From Daphnia carinata (lineage: Eukaryota > Arthropoda > Branchiopoda > Diplostraca > Daphniidae), in assembly GCF_022539665.2 (NCBI RefSeq), contig NC_081332.1, positions 5,409,803 to 5,473,802 of the forward strand: a DNA stretch of 64,000 nt. The letters run 5' to 3'. Below, piece by piece: positions 44,745 to 57,351 of this stretch (positions are counted from its first letter, which is position 1; every line of letters begins with the position of its first letter). The notes under the pieces were generated by a model. That model searched no databases. It was not told the DNA's origin and saw only the letters and a program-made list of their open reading frames with translations. The position numbers and the translations under genes are program-made.

Positions 44745-44816
44745 GGCGGTGGCGGGACTTGAACCCGAGGACTACAGATTACAAAGCGTGGGTGATAAAC
44801 ACTGTGCCAGGACCGC
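44745..44816 (-). pseudogene. tRNA-Thr(TGT)-like sequence
   Basis: The minus strand has an acceptor GCGGT/ACCGC, an A-box-like TGGCACAGTGTTTATCAC, a possible loop with TGT and a perfect B box GGTTCAAGTCC. The anticodon stem does not form, so it is probably a pseudogene or a tRNA-derived repeat. Confidence 0.4.
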
Positions 44817-45080
44817 ACATCCCAACCAAATTTAGCATTAGATGTCACCCATTTAAAAAGGTAGCTTACGTATAATAATGCTAGAGAAGTAGGTGGCGGT
44901 GCGGTATGGTTCGAGGCTGCCATTCTGTTTTCACAGGTTCGATTCTTTGTTGTATTTAAATATTTTTTTTTTACGTTTAGCAACACATTATATTATATAC
45001 AGATATAATGTATACGCAGTATATATATATATATATTTGCAGAACCACGAATGCCATCAATAATTAAAATGCAATTTTTA

Positions 45081-45165
45081 TTGCTGTGCATCTGATTCCA
45101 CTAGTCTAATTTACTGCGACAAACGTTGAACCAGGTGCTGTAATCCAAGGTGTTGAATTGGACAA
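45081..45165. repeat. Dispersed duplicate, copy 2
   Basis: Second copy of the 43909-43992 segment, 1.17 kb downstream in the same orientation. Confidence 0.8.
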
Positions 45166-48100
45166 TGCCAATAGCATTATTTTTCGGTTACCTTGAACAG
45201 AATGGTACTACCAGTAAGGGTGTTTCGTAAATAGTAACGTGAAAGGTGTTTCCTAGGACAGCCGTTGAAACAGGCCTCGAGGAAATTCTTAACCGTTGTC
45301 AATCAAAATTTAGGAAATGAAGAAACGAAAACTATCTCTTTCCTTTGCCTGATTGCTGCTACTTGTCCAAAAAATGGGCAAATCCAAACCCACGAAAAAC
45401 GCCCTCAGTGTAAAATTAATGGCTTCTAGGTAAAGCTAAAATGATTGATTTGCCATCATTACTCATTCGTAGCTTTGAAATACCTTCTTTCATCACTCTA
45501 GGTGCGTTCTCTTTGCGTTCGCTTCTCTGCGTCTATGTGCTCTTTTTCCCTAGGTTTTTTGTAAGAGCCGAGAGGTGAAAGTTGATAGTTCTGGTAGCAG
45601 AGAGAGACGATCCGCCTGTCCAAATGAAAATTGAAAATGAGTACACCGTTTAGTTGAAAAATTAAGAAACATGTAATAATTCATAGCTGAGTATTGTTTT
45701 GTTTTTGTTTTTCATTCAGCTTTCTTTTTTTCATCTCTTGTCGTTTGAACTCTGAGCGACTCTGTTTCGATCGCTCAATCTTTGCCGATTCTGAACTTCA
45801 GCGACATGCTACGTGCTTTGATGTTGATTTTACCTTTTCACTTCACAATCCGTATATCCAAAGACAAATATTTTCTTCTTTTCTATTCACACAAAGCATT
45901 TCTAGTATTCTTTTTTTCACGAGAAAGAAAAACAGATTTTGCATAAATAAGGAGAAGGAGAGCAAAAGGATTGTTTCGTATTTAAAGTTTAGACACTTCA
46001 ACTGAAAGACTAACGTCAAACGTTCGCAAGTTCGTAAACTCCGAATCTGACAAAAACAATTCGCAGACCATTCATTTCGACGTACAAGTTCACAGCCACT
46101 TGAACGTATCAAGTGGCTGTAGATGGTACAGATGTGTGAGGGTGAACGTTGCAGCGTGACACTCGATTGTTATTGATGAGAACACGGCTACTGTAATCGA
46201 TATAACTCATTTGCATCGCAAACTATCTAGAAACGCGGTACAGCAGTTCATTGTCGGCGTGTCATTCGACTTTGTTTCGACTGCAGACAATAAAAAATCA
46301 CGACATCGATCAAGGTAAATACGTATCCCTACAGAATTCGATAATTCATACGCGTAGACTTTCTTATAAACATATGCAAAAATCAGGTACAAAGCGAAAT
46401 TAAAGAAGAAGTCATAGATAATGAAGCGTAACATTGAATCATGCACGAATAAGCACCGTGAGCTACCAAAACATTTATGAGGAAAACGTTTGAAAATCCG
46501 AATTACATCTGGACTGAACAGTTCGTGACTAGTATACTTTATGTTTTCCGTTTCAGATAGCGTTGCGCCCTCCTCAAAACAGCTGGACGAGCAATCAACG
46601 AGATGATAGAATAGCCACTGCATCTAGGAAATAAAAAGTAAAGACAAACAAAGAGAATGGCAGCTCGTATTTTATACACTTTGATGCATGTTTCTTCGAG
46701 AATACATCAAATCAGAATAACACAGAGGGCCTCTTTCTCAACCATAAACTCTACGCACACACGCCGTGTATATAAATTGACAGGGAAGCTATTATCCAAG
46801 TCCTTGCGTGACTTGCATAATTATGGCTACAAGTCTACGATACCTTTCTATTTTTTACTTTATGGTAAAAAACCGCAATAATAATAGCTCTATAGATATC
46901 CATAGAGATTGAGGCTTAAAGTTGTACATAAAGATGAGCGTGTCGTGAATGTCACAACGACCTTTGCAAAACTGGAAGCTTTTGACTGATGCCTAATCCG
47001 ACATCGTGACACGGAAAAATACATGGTAGATTTAATGGCTTGTCAGTCTGTTACATGTCTACGTAGTTACAGAAATTTTCTTTCTTTCTCTTTGAGGATG
47101 AAGAGAATGAATGTCTTTCCATTACATGGACTGATTTTCTTAAGGCTTGACATGTTACCCCAACTGGAGATGTGGCCATAACGGACCGTTGGATCTCTCG
47201 AATTGGTGGAGCAGCTGCAAATCTTCTAATTTGATGTTGCAGATATAAATGGACGGCCTGTAAATGGCGCATTGTGTCTACCCTTCTTCACAGACAAACC
47301 AAAAAAAAATGTGAAAATCAATTAGGAAGAAGTTAATAAAGTAAATAAATAGTTTTTTACCACACGTTCGATGTTTAAAGTGTTTCTAATTTAGGTGTGT
47401 GTTTTTAGCGGGCTTTTGGCCAGCTTTGTGTTTATGCAATCCCACGAATTTTCGCGCCAATTTTCCATATTCAAATGCAAGTATAAAAAAAAATTGACAA
47501 AAGTCGACACGTGTACAGCCTTTGGGTAGGGGTAGCATTTTACGAAGAGATAGGGTAAGAAACAAGTCAAGAAAGTTGGAAACTATTCGGAGAAGGGGGA
47601 TGAAAAAATATTTAACATAAGATTCTTTCAAGGGATGAGTAGACACAAATGAACGTTCAAGGACAACAAAATTAAGAAAAGTCTAAGAAGGGAGGTAGGG
47701 TAAGAACGGAATCGTCCTGAACATCCAAAACAGAAAGGGAATGAAAAACATTTTACATAAGCTTCCTCTCAAGGGATGAGATTAACGAGCCCATTGCAAA
47801 ACCGTCCAAGGCCAACGATATTTCGAAATCGAATGAGGAGGGAGACGGAGTAAGGGAAAACTAAAAGTGGGAAAAATTTGCAAATGATTCATATCAACCG
47901 CTCGAAAACAACAACAAAACTAAAAAAGGGAATGGTAAAATCAACTTAAGTTTAGAAACGAAATGAATTAACCCATTTGTTTTTTCTTTCAGCCATATTA
48001 CTTCCCTGTACAAAAATCGAATATCCCTCATTCCACTTTTGGTGTAAATATTCCACCTTAACACAGAATTTCATTAAAGTAACATTTAAATCATTAAAGA

Positions 48101-50900
48101 GTTATAATAACCTTTATGCGTCGATTGGTAAATAAATACGAATGCTTCCGTGAAATAGCCTGGAAAACTATAAACCGATTGAAAACTCATTAATCAAGGG
48201 CTTGAATGATCACGTAAGTGGGACTCTTGGAGATCTTCAGCCATCGATTTAGCCGTATACGAAAATCGCTAACATTTTTTTTTAACGTTCAATCAATCTG
48301 TAGTCAACGGGCATGAAAAACTGTGCCTCAATTCTTAATTACTACAGCGCCTTCAAGAACAAATCTGGTTTTTCACGAAATATACGTAACCTTTCCCTAA
48401 TGCAAATTCGCCAATTAAACATGGAGGGGGAAAACTAATGAGTGAGCAGTTTTTTTCGGTCTTGGTCCAGCATGTTGAAATGCACGAGATATAGGCAGAC
48501 TGTTTAAGACGTCCTTTCCATTATTTTCTAATCCGAATTGCGAAATAATCCGAAAAGTGCTGCCTTGCGTTGAAAATAAGAATATAAGACATCCGTTAGG
48601 CCATCGTCAGCAATAATGAGTAAAAAGGATCCACCCACAAAAAAACTCGGTCTGCAATCCTGACTGTATTTTTTTCGCAGATTGCTGATGTTGCACACAC
48701 ACACACACAAAAAAGTGTTGACGAGTTTTTTAAGAAGGCAAGTCGTTTCCTTCCGGGATACGCGGCCAAATTCTGATGGATTATTGACTTTTATTCAACC
48801 CAATCCATCCGGAACATTTCCTTCCATTTTTTTTTTCTATGCACTCTTCAGACTTCTGCCAGTTGGCGAATATAACAAACATAATTCTTTTAGCTGTTCG
48901 TTTTCTTTTCTTTTTTTTTGCATAAAGCAATGCGTCAAAACAAAATGTGATTCTTACGTTTGTCAATTTTTACGTCGCACGAGGCGAAACCCTTGCCATG
49001 TTTCCTTTTGAATTTTTTGGGGTGTTAGAATTAGTCCACGTAATAGGCTAATAAGGGTGTGTGAGTTAAGCGTCAAAAATCCGAAACCCAAAGAATGAAA
49101 AGAAACACAAAAAAAAGTAATACAATAGGCTTCATAATATTCATTTGAATAAGGAGAGTACATATATAATGCTAATTTATTTGTATACGTATTCAAGAGA
49201 ATGACTCAATCCATTATTGCCTTCTCCAACAATAAGAGAGACAAGCAGATGTTTTCGTACATGTGTGCGTCGAAATGCCCTACTCGGATGAGCGTGACTA
49301 GCTGACGGGAGGTTAGTTTTTTTGGGGTCGGGATGGCAAGCAGCAATTTCTCATTAGTTTGAAGGGACATAGCGATGCCTTGGAATAAAGAAAAGCACGT
49401 CGGGTATTTAGGAGGATAACGTGGACGTTCGTGAAGTAGAAACATTAAAACAGACTCACGAGCTGTTTGTGCTTTCACCGGACAGTTTCAATTAGATTTT
49501 CGATATGCATACACTCCTCTTTCATCCATTTCTCGTATGGTGGCTGATGTGCTGCACTTTGTAATCCGGTGAAATGCGATCGTGACGATGCGTAAATCGA
49601 TACTAATTGAAGTTGATGGAATGCAACAACTGTCTGAGTTTTTTTTATTTTTGTGAGGACGGCCACTTTCGGGGACGGGTGAAGTCAAAACAGCTGCGCA
49701 TCCACTAAGAGCTGGACAAAGAGATACAGTCCCCAACGCCCTGGGGGGAATCGTTAGAAGTGGCCGCCCGATTATCGAGCCATTGATTTCAATTACGTAA
49801 GCGCAGCAATCGCTTAGGAAATTTGAGAGATCCAAAAACGATCGTTGATTTCAATCCAATTCCAATTTTGGCTTTGTTTTTGGCTCACGTTCTACGTTTT
49901 TCCTTCCATTTTCTCGGCCGTGAAATCACACGTCGTTTTACGTCGGTGGTGGAAGGAAGAATCTATGTAATAAATACGATGGAAGTCAACGCAAGAAAAC
50001 ATTTGGCAACCAAACAAAACAACGTCTGGCTCCTAAATAAACCTGACTTTGTTGTGCTTCCATCTCCCCCAGTTTAGGAAAGTGTTGAACTATAATATTT
50101 AAAGATTATTATCCGTTGAAACAGTACGTCTTCTGCAACCGAGAAAAAAATGGATCAAGTGAATCGCCCTCACGCATAGACTGCACGTTTTTTTTTTTAC
50201 AACCGAAGAAAATGAGATTACGTCGCCTTGACTGATTGGTGCTCATCTCCATTTCTCACGCGATGGGCTTCTAGAAGAAAAGCCCCACATTGTCGATATT
50301 TTTGTAATTCTAAGACGACCAAGAACTCGCGTGCTGGGGTCCCAAAAAGATGAGTATGTACAGTATTGAAAATAAAGAATACGAGTCTATTATATAGGCC
50401 TAGCAAACACACAAAAAGAAGTTTTTTTTATACAACAAACGGAGATTAGATTCGTTGGACCACAAGAGCGGGAGGGCAACAAAAGGGAATTTTTTATTTA
50501 TTTTTCGATAAAAGATAGCATGGCGCGTTTGCGCGTGATGGTTTCAATGTTATACGTCTGGCCGCAGAAAAATTGGAAGGAGAAAAGAAAAGATGGATGA
50601 TGGGAGAAACGAAACATTGGGGGGTCTCTCCAGTTCACATTGGAGCATCGCGCATGGAAACCACACACCGACGTCTACACAAAAACGAGGCAAGAGATAC
50701 TATCCTATAGTCAGTTGGTTGGTGAATGGCAACACAGTCACAACTGCTTTCCATTTCTTGAGAACTTTGCAACACTGTGCCATTGTTTTTGACTCGTTTA
50801 TATTGCACCAACTGCAGTAACATTTGGCGATGTGAATCAATTGAGTTCATCCACGGATTGGGAGGCACTCTACAAATTCTCTGTGTGTTCTTATTACCCC
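45166..50900. other. Gene desert between the peptide cluster and the Ly6 gene
   Basis: No gene supported on either strand. An open frame of 138 codons (46207-46623, minus) and one of 115 codons (49488-49835, minus) have no recognisable motif, promoter or splice pattern. A (CA)8 microsatellite lies at 48694-48709. The stretch may contain regulatory DNA for the long-intron Ly6 gene that follows. Confidence 0.4.
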
Positions 50901-50958
50901 TCCGTTTGTTGGATTTAGAAGGATATAAAATACTGGCCGGAAGGGGGCTCAGCACATC

Positions 50959-53900
50959 ATGGATCACTGGACAATATCGTTGATAATGGTCAGTACATTG
51001 GCCACTTTGGCCACTACGTCTGGTGTTTATTCCCAGCAATCGATGCTAATGGAAGTGGATAATGCCGGGCATCATCATTTCGACATCGATCCTTCTACGG
51101 ACGGTGAGTAAAATACATTGGTCACATAAACTACCGCTGGTTATAACATACTTACATAAGCGAAGGGGTGGGAAATTATCCAACGACGTGACGAGTTCGT
51201 GATTACGCATCATCGAGTCTCGGTAGCAAGTAATGCAGGGTTCCCTTTGAAATCGTTTGAATAGATATCAAAGAGCTTATGGATGTTGGTAATTGTCTAA
51301 TGCGTAACGAAGAAGTCGCCACAAAAAAATGGAGTCCGTCAGCAACGTCAAAAGGCTTTTAAAAATGATTTGAAATGTGTTTCTCTGCATTCCTTATTTA
51401 TGAAATCAGTACGAACATCCACTTGGTTGCAAAAAAAAGTACGATATTCAAAGAAGGAGAGTAAACGACGTCACGTGACAAGAAAGAGATGATGGGATGC
51501 GGAACATCGCCCACGATTTCGAAATGGATATGCGCGATAAAAATGTCTACGCGTAAACATATAGCTCTTAAAATATTCGTGTGGATGAAAAAGCCTTATA
51601 CGAAACACCTTATCAACTCGGCGGAGCGAATCCGAAATTTATAACGAACGGCTGGAATTTAGAATGAATAAATCAGTTGTTAAGTATAGCATAAATGCGT
51701 TGGGGGTGCAAACATTCTGATTATTACCGGGCATTTTGAACGCATAAAGGAAATCATTGGGTTGATACGTATTATGTAGAACAACAGATCAATCTTCTTA
51801 TCGCATGTGGTAGTACGTACTCTTGTTTTGTATGTTATGTTTATAAATGTGTTACATGAAGGCTTGCAATATCGTGACAGGCGGTCAATCAGGCAACGAC
51901 TAATTAATCGGTTTGATGGATCAATTGGATGGGATACACTCTCTGAACTCTCGGGCGTATGAAAGTGACAGCTATTGCTATAGTGTTTAGGCTGGTGTGT
52001 TAGAAAGTGGGAACGAATTAATTTTGAAAGAGGAAAGTGGAGAACAAGCTAACAACATACTCGTGTAAAAAAAAAATGATGAGAATAAAGGTAAGTTGAT
52101 GTCGATCGATAATAATGCGAAACTCGGCACTTACCTCAATGAAGTAATAAGACTACACATAAAAACTTGAAAGAAAATTTGCGCTGATGGTCGACTTGCA
52201 TGTCTACTCTGTAGATATCGTCTTACCAATCACCATTAGACCCAAGATTCTTTAAAAAATAGCAGAGCAATCATTATCTGGCATCTTGCTTTTCGATCCG
52301 CTTAGAACAGGCCCATCCTTTTCCTCGTTGCTTTATTGAAAACAGCGTCCCAATCAAATAATTCAGTTTTATATTTCTCGTTCTATATGGTCAGATCTCG
52401 ACCCAACGGAAGCCATCATCAAAGCTCTTTTTATGAATTGGGGAAAAACTTCCATATTTTCTTTTTTTTTCAGTTTCAAGTGTAGATATGGCCGGACTAC
52501 TGTATAGCACATCGATTTTTTGTCATCTCTCGCTCTTTCACACTTGGGCGACAACAGCGGCGTCTGATTGGCGAGGTCTACTTCCTATTTCCCCTCTTTT
52601 TTTTTTCTTCTTTTTCTCTTTCTTTCTCCAAGTTTTTTTCCCCTTTCTTTTTCGTTCAGGCTTTATCCAAAAAAAAAAAAGCTTGTTCTTTGTATTTCCA
52701 TAAAAGCTTGAGCTCACCAGACATGTACAACTTTGCAAACTTATTTCAAACTTAAAAAAAGACGGTTGAACATTAGAATGATCTTGGAACATGTTGGCAT
52801 ATTCACTGAAACGTGTACAATCTGCAGAAAAGTTTCTCCAACTTTGAGAAAAGAAAATGCACGCAATTACGTACGAGTCTCGTTGGGAATGTAATCTCTC
52901 GACTAAGTAGCTAAAAAAAAAGTCGCAACAATAAGAAAAGTTAATTCTCTGAAATTCACAGTCGGTTATCATCGCAATTTCTTAACAGCTTATACATTTT
53001 CAAACGTTAAATGTCTTCTCATTTAAATGGTTTTCCTCCGAGCTGATCAACAGTCGTACGTGACCAGATCCATCTATAGCTCTTGAACTCTATGCGAGAT
53101 GAATGATTTCGTTCTCAACAGCAGCGCTCTACGTGTGTAGTTTTTTTTTACTTTGACGTATAGGTTAGTGGGTAGATCATCCTTGGCGAGCCACTTTAGG
53201 GACTCTTTCCTACTTTTTTTTTCCCTAGGATCAAAGTCAAGATGTTGATGGATTTACACAGCTCACCAGGAAATAGCTCCGTTAGCTTTTAGACCGACAT
53301 TTGTCAGTCTAGAAACAATCCTTGCTAATGCGTACATCATCAAGAACTTGGATTTGTGTGTGTACTCACAGTCGTGTGCTTTGAAAGTATCATCAGACTG
53401 TATATGTGTACTCAGTGTGCTTATGGGTATATGGAGACAGAACCCGATGATCCGCACAGTTGGGCCCGTCAACACGATCAATAGAAGTCAACGCTCTTGT
53501 ACAAACAGCTAGACGAGTCCTACCCTCGTTTTTATTATTTTTTTTCTATCCAAAAGCCAGAGAAAGGGGCGTTACTGACCGGGATCTGATGGTTCGTGAT
53601 TCAATCGCCTATAATCACGCTCGGCTGGATACCCAAACGTATGTAAGGGGATGGTCCGACGAAAGAAAATTAATAGACTGTTTATAATCTTCGTGCCTCG
53701 CTTGGTTGATAAATTTTCATATGGAATCTGACGTTGAATAATTTACTAACTGTTGTTACATATACCGCCAGCTTATAACCAGACAGGGTTTAAGGCAGGG
53801 ACTAAACGAAATGAAAGGCTGGTGGTTTGTCAACGTCTAACAGGATCCCCAACGAGATTTGTTCTTGTTTATATTGAAATTTTGAAAGGCATTCGCAATA

Positions 53901-55420
53901 GCCTCGATTTAAAAAAAAATAAGGTAAATAAATTTCAAAAATTGGCCTTTCCATCGATTGCCCATCGAAAGAAGATTGGCCATGTAAATAAAGGTTTCAC
54001 TAAAGTGAAACAATAAACGAAGTAACATGAAATAGCGAAAAACAAAGTTTGGTAAAAGGCTGAAATAAAAGGGCAGTGGACAAAAGATCACGATCTCTTT
54101 TCCAATCGATCAATCGAAAAAATAAAAAAGTTTTTAGGGTTTTCCATTTCTTTACTGACATGTGGATAACATCTGGGGCTCTTGTAAGCAACGATTGTTT
54201 TGGCCCAGCAAAAGAGATGGATCAACCTTTTTGCTGCTCCTCTAAGTACTATATCTCGTACGCTGTATATAAAACTATACTCTAAGGAGTGGAAGTACCG
54301 AAGAAGATCCGGGAGTGTTAAAAAACAAAAGCGCAACGGATATTGCGAAAACCTTTCTCTTCGACGTAAACCAAAAAAAAAAAACATTTCACCGTTCAGC
54401 TACTTTCGAAAAGCTTTTAGTGATGAGGACGATGTCATGCAGTGCAGTTGATTCAAACTTTAATCACACACGAACATATCCTCATGCAAATTAGTAACGC
54501 ACTCTACCTATGTACCGGGAAATTCAAATGAAAACTTAATTGAATTGATTTCTAATCGAAATTCTGGGCAACCTGTAGACAATACGGTATTACCTCATTT
54601 ATTTTGATAGAATACGTTTAAAGTTTATTTGATTGTTGTTAATTTCAAATTCGTTTATCAATTGCAGATATGATGGCCTGCTACTATTGCATTAACGTGT
54701 CCAGCAACGAGATATGCAACCGATTCGCTATTGAAACTCCTTGCCCAGTAGGTATGTTACATAAACGTTAAGTCTTTTTAAGTTTTTACGCTTTGTGATC
54801 GAAACTTGCTATTTGAAAATTATGCAGATGATTACTCCACCGATTTGACGATGTGTTACACGTTCCACGTGATGGACGAACGAGGGCAGACGCTCATCGT
54901 GACGAAACAATGTGCCACAACGGAAACATGTTCGTCACAAGTCGGTTGTCGTCAAGATAAATCAACCAACCAGACGGTTCGTATATAGATCCAACTTCTC
55001 CCGTAATTGCTATACACACGCAATGTGCATAAATTCAACCGCCATATCGTTCGTGTCAATGACACTGTCGGTTTCGTTTTAGACACTTTGCGAAACCCGA
55101 GCACATTTAATTTTCTCTTCTTTTCTTGCTTTATTTGTTGATGGTTTTCGTTTAGGTATGCGTCAGTTGCTGCGACTTGAATTACTGGTATGTAAAACAA
55201 GGCATTTGCATGTAAATAGCACCTAATAAATTCGTATCGTCTTCTACATTTCCAACGCAGCAACGAGGAAGTCGCTTTCAACGCCAGTGATGCTGTGTTC
55301 CTACGCTCAAACGACCGGACGGCAGCATTTTCATCGGCGTCCAAATTTATCGTCAGTCGGTGGACAGTCATTCTACAATCACTAACTGCGACTCTTCTCT
55401 TCCTGTCGTCGTTAAACTGA
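50959..55420 (+). CDS. Ly6/three-finger GPI-anchored protein
   Basis: Five exons: 50959-51103, 54668-54751, 54828-54976, 55156-55187 and 55261-55420, 189 codons plus stop. The N-terminal signal peptide (about residues 1-26) is followed by a His/Asp-rich linker. The Ly6/uPAR-type domain starts ACYYCINVSSNEIC and continues with FAIETPCP, MCYTFHVMD, KQCATTETC, GC and VCVSCCDLNYCN. The final CC....CN is the family hallmark. The C-terminus is hydrophobic (WTVILQSLTATLLFLSSLN), as expected for GPI attachment. Arthropod Ly6 proteins act in septate-junction assembly, channel trafficking and neuronal excitability; I cannot assign a specific orthologue. Intron phases 1, 1, 0 and 2 fit at each junction. 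A TATAAAA lies at 50925, close to the ATG, so the leader is either very short or starts further upstream. Confidence 0.88.
51104..54667 (+). other. First intron of the Ly6 gene
   Basis: 3.56 kb, by far the longest intron among the genes here, with a gtgag donor and an attgcag acceptor. I see no coding exon or RNA gene inside; it may hold regulatory elements. Confidence 0.7.
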
Positions 55421-57351
55421 TCGTATCCTGGACAAAATAAGCATTTCTATAGGACACTTTCCCTGTGTATTTTTCAGCAGGATTCAAAATTCTATATGCA
55501 ACAATTTAGAAAAACCAAGAATCAAACAACGTGGGAACGAATTCGTTTTTAGATCTAGGAAGACGTAAAGCTAACAGGGCCCTAAGGCAATTCGTCGTGC
55601 CTTGTCGTTCGTGTTCTGCAATTACGTCGAGCTGTTGAACCAGGAAAGTAGAACGACGGGTTTCTGTTACCATCACGCGATCCAATGAAAAAAATAAAAA
55701 AAACAGACAGGATTTGAGAGATGAAGGGAAAAGAATAAAGAAGTTTGTTGGAGGCAAAGTGTTTTATGGGTGGAGATTTTTCCTGACCATTTTTCACTTG
55801 ATGTCAGTTACACAACCAATTAAGTTGATCTAAGATTTCGTTTACCACGCCCTTATTGTCCCCTTGCGTCATGTAATTTGGGACACGGACCATTTTTCAC
55901 GTCAACTGGAACGCTGGTACTGCGAGCATTTTGGAATCATTAACAATCCTGCGAATTCTCAAAATGATTGTTGACGTTTTATTATTTTACCTGAACGTTG
56001 TTACAATGGGGTTATTGTTTTCATCATTTGTGCGTGTACAGCACCTAAAAAAAATTGGATTCGCTTCAGCGTGAACGATCGATACGAACTCTATTTGCCA
56101 TGGCAATACATAAAAAAAAGGGAAAGAAGATGAATCTCCAGCATGAAGAGAGTTTCTCATGTATATAACATGTACAGTATAAACAGTAACTGATGATGTA
56201 AAACAAACTCATCGTGATTGGTTTCCATTCCCTTTTTTTGATTTATTCCAAGCCGGGAATAGGATTCTGCTTTTATTCTTTTCCCCACTTTCTCTCCTGT
56301 CTATTTGTTCAACCGTGTTGTATACCATAAATGTAACACGCGAATTGTGATGGAGTCTCTTGTTTTATTGACAATCTGTACATTACATACAGCCCACGTA
56401 TATACATAGCACTGAATTGGAACGCGGAGACTATAATCGAATTGATGCAACTCTCCTGGACTTGCAAATGATTGATGGTGTAAAAAAGTACTGAATATCT
56501 GATATTCCTTTTTTGTCGGCGTTGACTATCCTGTTTTTTTGTGTGTGTTGTTGTTGCATTTATCTAATAAGACGGTCCATCATACAACTACTCACATAAT
56601 GTAATTGAGCTCATCTCTACTGATTATGTTGATGCAATTGGTTTATTAATTTTTTTTTTGCTTATGTTACAGACAGAAAAATAGCATACGCAGACATTAC
56701 GTAGGAATGTTCTCCGTTAACTGATCGTTCGGGATAACCTTCAACGAGGGGGGGCAAATGTGTAAATGTATAGATTGGTTCATCAATCAAACGACGCATC
56801 GATTCTCTGGACCACCGATGCCAGCCATTTCTTTAGAATAATTAATTCCCACGTATGGTACCCGTCTGGTCTTTGACCAATGACCAGCGAGACGTTCAGC
56901 ACTTTGGAAGCATAAACGATGGGTATCTCTACATCAAACCTTTCAGGGCACCAGAAAATGATGGCAAACTGTTGATACTTACGTAAATATCTCAGGAAAA
57001 AAGTAATGATGGTCCATACATATAATATCCACCAACAAGAGACAACTTACGTCTCTAAAAGATGGATACATTGCCCGTGACATCGAATCCGATGAGAACT
57101 GGACATTTCAGGTTTTGAAATGAATTTCAATCAAAATTGGCAAACAAACAAATTACTTTAATTAGCATCGAGATTGGGCTCACCAACACAATAGAATAAA
57201 CGATATGGTGAGGATAATTAACATGCAGCAGCACGAATGAGTAAACAATCATTTGCAAACTTCCACGTGCGTTTGATAACAGATTCCCAACTAGAACAGA
57301 TGGATACCAAAATAATGAGGAGACCACCGGTAATGGAACATCAAGTTAAAC
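55421..57351. other. Convergent intergenic region (Ly6 3' flank / TM9SF1 3' flank)
   Basis: Both flanking genes end here. No further gene is recognised. Confidence 0.55.

Noticed and set aside
46207-46623. 138-codon minus-strand open frame
   Set aside because: No signal, domain or splice evidence. A frame of this length can occur by chance in several kilobases of AT-moderate DNA.
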